Positions 37,522-45,105 of a stretch of 64,000 bases of DNA are shown here, in pieces; positions within the stretch are counted from its first letter, which is position 1; the number at the start of each line of letters is the position of its first letter. The notes beneath the pieces are model-generated. The model was not told where the DNA came from and did not search any database. It was given only the letters and a program-made list of their open reading frames with translations. Origin of the DNA: Parachlamydia acanthamoebae (lineage in GTDB: Bacteria > Chlamydiota > Chlamydiia > Chlamydiales > Parachlamydiaceae); NCBI RefSeq assembly GCF_000875975.1, contig NZ_BAWW01000066.1, positions 620,001 through 684,000 on the forward strand. The letters are read 5' to 3'. The position numbers were made by a program, and so were the translations under genes.

Positions 37522-38271
37522 TTACAAATCTGAAAAAGGGCTTACAGATTGCAAAAATAGATTGCCCTGTTTTCTTCTTTTTAGCTCTGAACGAATGCTA
37601 AATAATAAATCTTGGTCAAAGTTTTTATGAGCAGCCCATTTCAAGTAGTCTAAAGGAATTTCTTTTAAAGATCTTCCCTTATGTTTTCCAAGGGGCATGC
37701 ATCTTAGCAAGATTGGCTTAGAGAGAATTTGAAAAAGATTGTCGGTTGTTTTATATCGTTTTGCTAGATGCTTAAAAACCTCAATATTAACTAAAACATC
37801 GCTCATCGCGCGGTGTGCACCTTCAAATTGAATATTAAAGTGCATGCGCAATTGCTCGAGGGAATTAATGGGGCTCTCCCCATAAAGTCTAGCTAGACGC
37901 AATGTATCCAAGTAAGGATTTTGCCGAATAGAGCATGGAATCCCTGCACGTTCTGCAGCGACTGCAATGAGTTCTATGTCGAATAAAACACCATGTCCTA
38001 CAATTGTATGCGAGCGAACTGCATCGAGAATTTGTGGGATTACTTGGGTAATTGGTGGTTTGTCAGCAACCATTTCAGCTGTGATGTGATGGATTTGGAT
38101 GGAACTTTCTGGAATTGGGCATTCGGGATTGATCAAGGATTCGAATTGTTCCAGGATCTGATCGAATGTAAATCGCGCAACTGCGACTTCAATAATACGA
38201 TCGGCATGAACGTCCAAACCGGTAGTTTCACAATCGATACAGACAAATGTTGCTTTTTCTAACAAAGACAT
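37522..38271 (-). CDS. dnaQ: DEDDh exonuclease (DnaQ family) with C-terminal extension
   Basis: A 249-residue protein. Residues about 1-180 are a DnaQ-type 3'-5' exonuclease: ExoI FVCIDCETTGLD (Asp/Glu pair), ExoII TIVGHGVLFD, ExoIII HRAMSDV with the DEDDh His. The last 60 residues form an added region resembling DUF3820 (MPLGKHKGRSLKEIPLDYLK, WAAHKNFDQD). Chlamydia has such an extended dnaQ paralogue next to a tsaE/yjeE gene, as I remember, and the same neighbours are present here. It is the last of the four minus-strand genes that start with the DUF2709-type protein. Confidence 0.9.
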   Translation of the reverse strand: MSLLEKATFVCIDCETTGLDVHADRIIEVAVARFTFDQILEQFESLINPECPIPESSIQIHHITAEMVADKPPITQVIPQILDAVRSHTIVGHGVLFDIELIAVAAERAGIPCSIRQNPYLDTLRLARLYGESPINSLEQLRMHFNIQFEGAHRAMSDVLVNIEVFKHLAKRYKTTDNLFQILSKPILLRCMPLGKHKGRSLKEIPLDYLKWAAHKNFDQDLLFSIRSELKRRKQGNLFLQSVSPFSDL

Positions 38272-38309
38272 AAATAAACTTTTTTTATATTTTTTTTGTA
38301 TAGATAATA

Positions 38310-38927
38310 TTAAGTGCGTTCTTCTTCAAGAGCTTCGTTCATCATCGCAATTAATTCTTTTCTTCCTAAATTTTTTGGAACTGAATAATAAGCATAATGA
38401 ATATTCTCAGCTTCAAAAGCAGAAAGGATTGCGCGTGTTTGACTCGCTTTTTGATTTGCCGTGACTTTATCAACCTTGGTCAATACTAAGATCATTGATT
38501 TTTGATTTTTAATGACCCAATCCAAAAATAATTTGTCATCTTCATTGGGTAAGCGTCGAATATCAAAAAGAAATAAAATGAGTTTTAAATTTTCACGTTC
38601 TCTTAGGTAGTGTTCAATGAGTGGTCCCCATTTTTTACGAACTTCTAGAGGAACTTGTGCAAATCCATAACCTGGAAGGTCAACAAAAACGAGTTTTTCG
38701 TCGACATTGAAAAAATTTAACGCTTGGGTTTTTCCTGGAGTGCTGGATGTTTTCACCAAGTTTTTTACTTGGAATAAGTGATTGAGCAAGCTAGATTTTC
38801 CTACATTCGATCGTCCGGCAACCGCAATTTCAGGTAAAACGAGGCCTGCAGTATCTTTTACACTAGGGTAATTTTTTTGGTTAACTGCGGTTGTGATAAA
38901 GCATGTATTTTTAAATGAGTATTTCAT
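38310..38927 (-). CDS. engB: Ribosome-biogenesis GTPase EngB (YsxC/YihA)
   Basis: A 205-residue TrmE-Era-EngA-EngB GTPase. G1 is GRSNVGKSSLL, G2 includes SSTPGKTQ, G3 DLPGYGFAQ and G4 TKVDK. It aids late 50S assembly. Its ATG overlaps the end of tsaE by 4 bp, coupling the two. Length and motif order are normal. Confidence 0.95.
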   Translation of the reverse strand: MKYSFKNTCFITTAVNQKNYPSVKDTAGLVLPEIAVAGRSNVGKSSLLNHLFQVKNLVKTSSTPGKTQALNFFNVDEKLVFVDLPGYGFAQVPLEVRKKWGPLIEHYLRERENLKLILFLFDIRRLPNEDDKLFLDWVIKNQKSMILVLTKVDKVTANQKASQTRAILSAFEAENIHYAYYSVPKNLGRKELIAMMNEALEEERT

Positions 38928-39370
38928 ATGGATTGTCCAGGTTTGATGACAATATGGCGTTCATGTTCACCAGTGTGTTGGATGGTCACGGAAATAGCAT
39001 GAGGGGGGATGAGGTTTTGGATCCGCTCTGCCCATTCAATGCAACAAATGCCATTTGCGTATAGCAAGTCATCAAATCCCATTCCAAGAAATTCATCAGC
39101 GTGATTGAGTCTATATAAATCAAAGTGATAAACAGTTTTTTGGCCTTCATAAATATTCATGTAGACGAAAGTTGGACTATTCACTTCGGATGGCAAACAA
39201 TTTGTTGCGCCAGATACAAGCCCTTTAATGAAGGTTGTTTTTCCGGCTCCTAGATCTCCGTGGAAGCACACAATACTATTTGGGACAAGACTTTGGCCAA
39301 ACTGATAAGCGTGTTGCATAGTCTGTTCTTCCGATGAAGAATAGATCGCGGCTTTAAGTGAATTCATCAT
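38924..39370 (-). CDS. tsaE: tRNA t6A modification ATPase TsaE (YjeE)
   Basis: About 148 residues. The P-loop is HGDLGAGKTTFIKG. Other family hallmarks are SPTFVYMNIYEG, VYHFDLYRL and CCIEWAERI. TsaE helps TsaB and TsaD make threonylcarbamoyladenosine at tRNA position 37. An upstream TTG would add four residues, but GGAA sits 6 bp before the ATG at 39370, which I take as the start. It overlaps engB by 4 bp. Confidence 0.93.
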   Translation of the reverse strand: MMNSLKAAIYSSSEEQTMQHAYQFGQSLVPNSIVCFHGDLGAGKTTFIKGLVSGATNCLPSEVNSPTFVYMNIYEGQKTVYHFDLYRLNHADEFLGMGFDDLLYANGICCIEWAERIQNLIPPHAISVTIQHTGEHERHIVIKPGQSI

Positions 39371-39540
39371 GTAAGGTTCCAAGTCACGAGAAATTATTAT
39401 TTTCCCATATTTTAAAGCTGAAGGAAATAGGATATGTGGTCGAGCAAGTTTTGTTAAACCTAATGCATTGGCTTAACTGAAGAGAGATTAGAGTAGTCGG
39501 TAGATTCAGCTTCAGTAGGTGTTGAGAAATCGTTATACTA

Positions 39541-40263
39541 TTACTCAATCCATTGCTCAACAAAAGGAGTAAAGTCTTCAATTTCCGCTACAGATTCAAC
39601 AAATGAGGCAATCTTATCTTCTTCCAATTGTTTTTGAATAAAATTCAAAAAACTTTCTTCAATTTGGAAACGATTTTGATTCTGAACTTCGACTAAAGAG
39701 AGTTTTTTTAAATAATTTTTTTCAAAATCTAGGATAACAGCTTGTTTCGTGCTAAAAAGTTTTCCGCTTAAGACGGATGAATAAACGGCTTTTGTAATCG
39801 ATTCTTTCGTTTTTGTTTTCGAAATGTAGCTTCGAATCACGTCCGGATCTTCAGAAACAAAAAAACGTTTTACACGTAGACCGCCAACTCTTTCTGTATT
39901 TTCAGGGCATTTTGAAACCCAATCATAAATAGCATCTTGCGGGTTAGGGTGCGTGTTGTCTCCAAAAACTTTGCCAGTAAAAGGGCAAATGTAAATTTTT
40001 TTAGTTCCTTCATTGACACTTAAATTACTAAAACCAATCTTGATTTCAGCTTCGTGCCAAAGTTTACCTTCTTTTTCGAGAAAATTGACTGCTTGATCAG
40101 TACTCTGAAAAATTGTTTTCTCTTTAGGAAAAAGCACAGGAGAGAGGTTGAACTTTTTTTCCACATAGCGAAGATATGTTGTCACTAGATCGGCATGGGG
40201 ATTCTCTTGAAGGAAATGCAATAATGCCGTTTTTATTTCATCGGAGATGACAACCTTAGTCAT
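39541..40263 (-). CDS. Chlamydiae-specific conserved protein (DUF2709-like)
   Basis: A 240-residue soluble protein with the segments KIYICPFTGKVFGDNTHPNP (a possible metal-binding Cys-containing turn), WVSKCPENTERVGGLRVKRF and LFSTKQAVILDFEKNY. I believe it corresponds to the chlamydial family annotated DUF2709 (C. trachomatis CT538), which lies next to yjeE and dnaQ. The same order here supports it. Function unknown. AGAGGT provides the ribosome binding site. It is 171 bp upstream of tsaE and in the same direction. Confidence 0.75.
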   Translation of the reverse strand: MTKVVISDEIKTALLHFLQENPHADLVTTYLRYVEKKFNLSPVLFPKEKTIFQSTDQAVNFLEKEGKLWHEAEIKIGFSNLSVNEGTKKIYICPFTGKVFGDNTHPNPQDAIYDWVSKCPENTERVGGLRVKRFFVSEDPDVIRSYISKTKTKESITKAVYSSVLSGKLFSTKQAVILDFEKNYLKKLSLVEVQNQNRFQIEESFLNFIQKQLEEDKIASFVESVAEIEDFTPFVEQWIE

Positions 40264-40564
40264 TGCGACCTCTTTTATACCATTTTTTTTGATTCAATAA
40301 ATTAATAACCGTCTTCCAGATTAACTTGTTTAGAAATTATAAATCAAGGTAATTTTTATAAACCTTTAGAGGAAATTTTTATTCGTATGGAATAGCCATA
40401 TGATCCATCTAGACATTTCGTTCCGTTTTAAATTTTTAGAAAATTCTTCGATTGTCCAGTTTATAGTTTGTTTAAAGGAGAGTTGTGGTAGTCAAAAAAT
40501 CTAAAACTAATCAAAATAGCTGAATTGCTAGTGAATATCCCAAGAACATGGAGTTTAGGACACA
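40264..40564. other. Divergent intergenic region upstream of ldh
   Basis: About 300 bp between divergent genes. It must carry both promoters. AAGGAG at 40477 is too far from the ldh ATG to be its ribosome binding site. I see no RNA gene or repeat. Confidence 0.3.
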
Positions 40565-41641
40565 ATGGTTTTAATAAAAAAAATGCAAGTACCAGGATAT
40601 GAACAAGTCGTCGAAGGCATAGATGAGAGTAGTGGGTTACACTGTTTTGTTGCCATCCATAATACTTCCCTGGGACCTGCATTGGGTGGTGTGAGAATTT
40701 ATCCTTATAATTCTTCACAAGATGCTTTAAATGATGTTTTGCGTTTAGCCAAAGGGATGACATATAAATCTGCTGTGATCACAAATGGATTAGGTGGAGG
40801 AAAAAGTGTGATCATTGCCGATCCACACAAAGAAAAATCCAAAGCCTTATTGTATGCGTTTGCTGAGGTACTGAACGCATTGGAAGGGAAGTATATTGCA
40901 GCAGAAGATGTTGGAAGTTCTATCGAAGATATGAATGTTTTGCATGAGAAAACCCATTATGTGGCAGCTTCAGCATCCAAAAATAGCAGTGGGGATCCGA
41001 GTCGTTTTACGGCATGGGGCGTTTACCGAGGCTTGCAGGCTGTTGCTAAAAAATTATGGGGGGAGCGTTCTTTAGATGGGAAAACGATTGCCATTCAAGG
41101 TCTTGGCAATGTAGGCGCCAAATTAGCTGATATTTTGTTTTGGGAAGGAGCCGAACTTATTTTAACAGACAAAGATGAGCACAAGCTACAAGAATTATCC
41201 TGGTTATACGGGGCAAGAGCTGTAGCTCCAGCTAATATTATGGATATCCCATGCGATATTTTTTGTCCGTGTGCACTTGGTGCGATTTTGAATGAAGAAA
41301 CGATTCCTCAATTGCGTTGCTTGGCTATTGCAGGGGCTGCAAATAATCAGTTGCGTGTTCCTGAAGATGGGGTGGCACTTTTAAAAAGAAATATTTTATA
41401 TGCTCCCGATTACGTTATTAATTCAGGGGGGATCATTAATGCCGCCGCGGAATATAATGAAGGGGGATATGATCCCAAAGCTTCAAGAGATAAAGTGGAT
41501 CATATTTTTGAAACACTATCTTTGATTTTTGAACGATCTGAAAAAGAGCATCAGTCGACAAGTCTCATTGCAGATGAATTGGCAGAGAGTCATCTTAAAA
41601 ATTTAGTGGGAAAAAGAACGACACCCATTATCTTTCATTAA
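40565..41641 (+). CDS. ldh: Leucine dehydrogenase (Glu/Leu/Phe/Val dehydrogenase family)
   Basis: A 358-residue NAD-dependent amino acid dehydrogenase. The substrate domain has GGVRIYPY and the catalytic Lys block LAKGMTYKSAVITNGLGGGK; the Asp of AAEDVGSS follows. The NAD-binding fold starts at AIQGLGNVGAKLADIL. The pattern matches leucine dehydrogenase more than glutamate dehydrogenase, and Chlamydia has an ldh of this type. It interconverts branched-chain amino acids and keto acids. Alternative start: ATG eight codons on (MQVPGY). Ends at a hairpin shared with bioY. Confidence 0.92.
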   Translation: MVLIKKMQVPGYEQVVEGIDESSGLHCFVAIHNTSLGPALGGVRIYPYNSSQDALNDVLRLAKGMTYKSAVITNGLGGGKSVIIADPHKEKSKALLYAFAEVLNALEGKYIAAEDVGSSIEDMNVLHEKTHYVAASASKNSSGDPSRFTAWGVYRGLQAVAKKLWGERSLDGKTIAIQGLGNVGAKLADILFWEGAELILTDKDEHKLQELSWLYGARAVAPANIMDIPCDIFCPCALGAILNEETIPQLRCLAIAGAANNQLRVPEDGVALLKRNILYAPDYVINSGGIINAAAEYNEGGYDPKASRDKVDHIFETLSLIFERSEKEHQSTSLIADELAESHLKNLVGKRTTPIIFH

Positions 41642-41649
41642 AATTTGCA

Positions 41650-41675
41650 GAAGAGGGAATTGATATTCCCTCTTC
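41650..41675 (+). terminator. Hairpin between converging ldh and bioY
   Basis: GAAGAGGGAAT and ATTCCCTCTTC form a perfect 11-bp stem with a four-base loop. It begins 9 bp after the ldh stop. No T run follows on either strand, so its efficiency is uncertain. Confidence 0.6.
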
Positions 41676-41688
41676 ATTCACTAAATGT

Positions 41689-42219
41689 TTATTTATTCTT
41701 AATAAGTTTAGTTAATAAATAAACTTTAATTATTTCACCCGGAAGAAAAGGGACAAAGCCCAGAAGTATGGATTTTTCCCATCCGAAAAAGAGGGAAAAC
41801 CAGCTAGCTCCGCAGAAGAGTTGGGCTAAGCATGCGAAGCATCCTCCAACAAAAAAATGTGCAGAGGAGCGGCTGTTAGCAGCAAAAAATCCCATGATGT
41901 AAGCTTGAACAATCATTCCCATTAAATATCCCCCTTTTAAGCCAAATAAAGCAGTCGGACTAGCAAGGCCTCCAGCTAAAAATGGGCACCCAAAACCAAT
42001 TTCAATTAAATAAAGCACGACTGCCAAGGCTCCATTCACAGGACCTAGTCTTGCTCCAATCAAAAGAGCTGTTAATGTTTGAAGGGTCAAAGGAATAGGA
42101 GTAAAGGGAAGAGGGATCGCAATTTGAGCACTTAATGCTAAAAGAAGGGAACTCCCAATGATTTGGAGAACATTTTGGATGTTAGAAAAGCTTGTAGAAC
42201 GGATTGCAAGGGTCTGCAT
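41689..42219 (-). CDS. bioY: Biotin transporter S component
   Basis: A 176-residue membrane protein with about six hydrophobic segments. BioY hallmarks are SAQIAIPLPFTPIPLTLQTL, LLIGARLGP and YLIEIGFGCPFLAGG (YLxxGxxGxPVF in the family). The C-terminal LLGFVPFLPGEIIKVYL matches the end of the fold. As an ECF S component it binds biotin, and may work alone or with an energising module. None is visible here, so biotin is likely scavenged from the host. AAAGGA precedes the ATG. Confidence 0.93.
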   Translation of the reverse strand: MQTLAIRSTSFSNIQNVLQIIGSSLLLALSAQIAIPLPFTPIPLTLQTLTALLIGARLGPVNGALAVVLYLIEIGFGCPFLAGGLASPTALFGLKGGYLMGMIVQAYIMGFFAANSRSSAHFFVGGCFACLAQLFCGASWFSLFFGWEKSILLGFVPFLPGEIIKVYLLTKLIKNK

Positions 42220-42285
42220 GGGTCATATTCCTTTTAAAATCATTAAACACCAGGTTAGCAGATTTACAAAAACTTCAAAAGGGTT

Positions 42286-43200
42286 TTAGTTATCAAAAGC
42301 TATTTTTTCTTCATTCTTATTTTTTAAATCTAACCAATTTGCATATAAAATGGCGAGCTCATAAAAGCAGATAAGCGGAACCGCTAACAAAATTTGCGAG
42401 AGCACATCCGGAGGAGTTAAAATAGCGCTGAGTAAAAAAATCCCCACAATGGCATGATGTCTGTATTTTCTCATCGTATTCTGGGAGATCACGCCACCTT
42501 GGACAAGCAATAATAAAATAGCACCGCCTTCGAAAGCCAATCCATTCCCCAGCATAAGGATAATCGTATACTCAAGATAAGATGATAGGCTCCATAAATT
42601 GATACCTAACCCCTGATTGAAATGCATAAAATACGCGTTGGCTAGAGGGATGGTCAATCTGTATGCAACGTAGACGCCTAGCCCAAATAAAGCAATGGTG
42701 AGAAAGAACGCTTTTAGCAAAAGTCTTTGCTTGTTGATGGATAATGCGGGGGAGATAAAGCGAAGAATATACCAAATCCATAAAGGGGAAGATCCTGCTA
42801 AGCCAAACCAAAAAGACAATTTAACAACCGTCGAAATACCTTCTAGAGGACTTGTCAAGATGAGTTTCGAACCATTTTGTACAATATCAATAACGATCGA
42901 TTGTCCAGCCGGGACGACATAAGTGGATGCATTTTGTTTAATCGATTCGTTCGCAAAAGATGGGGCAACCATCATGTCGGGCGTAAGGTGCACAACTTGA
43001 TCTTGCTGAGTCGAATTCGTGAGTTTTTTTCGGACAATGGATGTTTCCGTCCATTGAGAAGATTGGAGTGGCTGAATCAAAAAATGTAAAAGGGGCTTAT
43101 AGGCCAGAAGGCATAGAAGAAAACCTACTCCGATAGAAAATAAACAACGGAGCAGGGTTTTTCTTAGTTCTTCAACGTGATCCCAGAAAGGTGCTTTCAT
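42286..43200 (-). CDS. tatC: Twin-arginine translocase TatC with a large periplasmic insertion
   Basis: A 304-residue polytopic membrane protein. The N-terminal FWDHVEELRKTLLR matches the conserved cytoplasmic start. The first transmembrane segment (about 18-40) is followed by a segment of about 60 residues (49-112) that ordinary TatC proteins lack. The canonical LTSPLEGISTVVKLSFWFG then continues to PLWIWYILRFISPAL, and the end is normal (GIFLLSAILTPPDVLSQIL). TatC binds twin-Arg signal peptides of folded proteins. It starts 6 bp after tatA. Why the loop is expanded is not known. Confidence 0.92.
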   Translation of the reverse strand: MKAPFWDHVEELRKTLLRCLFSIGVGFLLCLLAYKPLLHFLIQPLQSSQWTETSIVRKKLTNSTQQDQVVHLTPDMMVAPSFANESIKQNASTYVVPAGQSIVIDIVQNGSKLILTSPLEGISTVVKLSFWFGLAGSSPLWIWYILRFISPALSINKQRLLLKAFFLTIALFGLGVYVAYRLTIPLANAYFMHFNQGLGINLWSLSSYLEYTIILMLGNGLAFEGGAILLLLVQGGVISQNTMRKYRHHAIVGIFLLSAILTPPDVLSQILLAVPLICFYELAILYANWLDLKNKNEEKIAFDN

Positions 43201-43206
43201 ATTGCA

Positions 43207-43410
43207 TTAGAGATCGTTGGAGGGGTTCGATTCTTCGACACGAATGCGAGAAGGTTCCAATTTTTTTTCTTGAGACTCATCTTCTTCACAGGCTTTTTTA
43301 AATTCACGAATTGCTCGCCCTAAACTTTTAGCAAGCTCAGGAAGTTTTTTTCCTCCGAATAAAAGAAGAATTACGCAAAAAATGACAATTAATTCACCTG
43401 TTCCAATCAT
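43207..43410 (-). CDS. tatA: Sec-independent translocase protein TatA/TatE
   Basis: A 67-residue protein with one N-terminal transmembrane helix (ELIVIFCVILLLF), the hinge FGGKKLPELA and an amphipathic helix LAKSLGRAIREFKKACEE, the full TatA pattern. A charged tail follows. TatA polymerises to form the transport pore with TatC, encoded 6 bp downstream. The ribosome binding site AAAGGA is good. Confidence 0.95.
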   Translation of the reverse strand: MIGTGELIVIFCVILLLFGGKKLPELAKSLGRAIREFKKACEEDESQEKKLEPSRIRVEESNPSNDL

Positions 43411-43422
43411 GCTTAAATCCTT

Positions 43423-44169
43423 TTATTTTTGATCAATTTGATTCGAAAGTTTTTCAATAAGATCCTTAACGTGGTTTTTTTCGTCCTTGGACAAACGAAA
43501 AGTATTTTGTTTGACCAATTTATGCAATCTGGTTAGGCCTTGTACCAGAATTTCCTTGATGTTTGCCTGTCGCTTATCTTCTTGGGGTAATGGAAACCAG
43601 GTGCGAATTTTGGCTAAAAGTTCGGTTTTGGTCTCTCCATTATAAGATTCGATAAATTCTAGTTTTTTTTCGAAATTTACATCGCGGCTGGCTAAAGTAT
43701 AAATGGCCTGTTTAGGCATGGAATCGACCACAGCATGCAGTTTTTTAGGAACTTTTGCATGCAGTTCGTAATACTGCATAAAGTTGTAGGGGGTTTGTCT
43801 ATTTCCATAAGCTGCAATCAGCCATGTTGTGAAGGCACCTTCTTTGTACTGAATTAAAATGTCATGCACCTTTTTAATTCTTTCCCCATGCAACATAATA
43901 GCTTGGCTATTGATTGCTTTGACTTCGGAAGTTAATTGCATAAGCGCGGGAAGGTCATGCTCGGGATTTTGCTCACCTGTTGTATATTCTTTCAGGATGT
44001 CTTCAAGCAGTTGCTTTTCTTTGTCAGAAAGATCGGAGATGCTAAAAATGCCAGAAAAACTTGTGAGGTTTCCTGTCGCAGATGCATGCGCCATTTTAGC
44101 CATTTTGGTAGACTGGCGATTCGTATTTAATCGTTCACTTAACAAAGCATTAACATTGGCCATATCCAT
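43423..44169 (-). CDS. Chlamydial plasmid pGP6-D-like protein
   Basis: A 248-residue helical protein. Its segments SDLSDKEKQLLEDILKEY, FTTWLIAAYGNRQTPYNFMQ, and KQAIYTLASRDVNFEKKLEF are those I associate with pGP6-D of the chlamydial virulence plasmid and its chromosomal paralogue (CT583). The neighbours agree: the ParA/pGP5-D-like gene is just upstream and thrS follows upstream, the order remembered for Chlamydia. The function is unknown. AAGAGA lies 7 bp ahead of the third codon (ATGGCC), so that may be the real start. Confidence 0.8.
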   Translation of the reverse strand: MDMANVNALLSERLNTNRQSTKMAKMAHASATGNLTSFSGIFSISDLSDKEKQLLEDILKEYTTGEQNPEHDLPALMQLTSEVKAINSQAIMLHGERIKKVHDILIQYKEGAFTTWLIAAYGNRQTPYNFMQYYELHAKVPKKLHAVVDSMPKQAIYTLASRDVNFEKKLEFIESYNGETKTELLAKIRTWFPLPQEDKRQANIKEILVQGLTRLHKLVKQNTFRLSKDEKNHVKDLIEKLSNQIDQK

Positions 44170-44196
44170 TCTCTTGATTTAGGTTGTTTTTTCACG

Positions 44197-44215
44197 ATGT
44201 AAAGCGGCTTTACAT
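44197..44215. repeat. 19-bp palindrome ATGTAAAGCGGCTTTACAT, copy 2
   Basis: Identical to copy 1 at 4652-4670. It lies in the 52-bp gap between the ParA stop and the pGP6-D-like start codon. No T run follows. Position next to a partition ATPase suggests a binding site. Inference only. Confidence 0.7.
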
Positions 44216-44221
44216 GAAAAT

Positions 44222-44977
44222 TCAAAGTCGTTTAAGCAATTCTTTGGACATTGCAAGGTAATCTTCTGCAGCACGACTTGTAGGCATGGTTTCAAAAAGG
44301 GGTTTTCCGAAAATTGAAGCTTCCGAAACATTGATGTCTCGTCTGACCTTTGTTTTGAGGAGTTTTTTGGGAAACGTTTTTTCAATAACATCTAAAAAAG
44401 CTTTATTGCTTTTTCCGCGCGCATTCCAAAATGACAGCACAACCCCCAGCACCGATAGCGGATGTCTTTGGCTTAGGCTTTCCACAAACTGTGAGAGCCG
44501 TTCCAAACCTTTGATGCTATAAAATTCGGGCGTCGCGCACACTAAAGTATGTTTGGCTGCAATTAAAGCAGATTCTGTTAGCCAGCATAAGGAAGGAGGG
44601 GTATCGATGATAATAAAATCATACTTCAAGGGTGATAGGATATTGCGTAGTTTTTCATGAGAATAGCGATCTGTCGCTAAGGTTCCCGTGACTTCTACAC
44701 GTTCTAACCATGTGTCTGCTGGAATTAAATTTAATCCAGAAATGGATGTAGGAAGGACAACTTCAGATAACTCCTTGTGCCCCTGTAAAACAGGTGCTAG
44801 GCTGTCATTTTCATCTGGATCAAATCCTAAGCCTGTGGTGAGATTGGCTTGGGCATCGAAATCGATCAATAGAACTTTCTTTTTATGATATTTTACCATC
44901 GCAGCTCCTAAGTGTAAAGCTGTCGATGTTTTGGCTGTGCCGCCTTTAAAGCTACTAATCGCAATGATGTTAGGCAT
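44222..44977 (-). CDS. ParA/MinD family ATPase (pGP5-D-like)
   Basis: From the ATG at 44977, 251 residues: MPNIIAISSFKGGTAKTSTA with the deviant Walker A (KGGTAKTS), then VLLIDFDAQANLTTGLGF (Walker A'/B area) and IIIDTPPSLCWL. A longer frame from 45037 would add 20 unlikely residues, whereas GGAGGA lies ahead of the chosen start. The protein resembles the plasmid partition ATPase of Chlamydia (pGP5-D) and its chromosomal paralogue next to thrS. It dimerises on ATP and moves DNA or proteins. No ParB gene is adjacent, but a palindrome lies just after it. Confidence 0.9.
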   Translation of the reverse strand: MPNIIAISSFKGGTAKTSTALHLGAAMVKYHKKKVLLIDFDAQANLTTGLGFDPDENDSLAPVLQGHKELSEVVLPTSISGLNLIPADTWLERVEVTGTLATDRYSHEKLRNILSPLKYDFIIIDTPPSLCWLTESALIAAKHTLVCATPEFYSIKGLERLSQFVESLSQRHPLSVLGVVLSFWNARGKSNKAFLDVIEKTFPKKLLKTKVRRDINVSEASIFGKPLFETMPTSRAAEDYLAMSKELLKRL

Positions 44978-45105
44978 GGTGAAGAAACGATCCTCCTGAC
45001 AGATAAGGTTAACCTTGTCAATGTATACTGCAAACAATTTGTTTTTTGATAGGTTTTAACTAAAAAAGCGATCAAAAAGCAAACGTTTGCAGTATAGCAA
45101 ACCGT

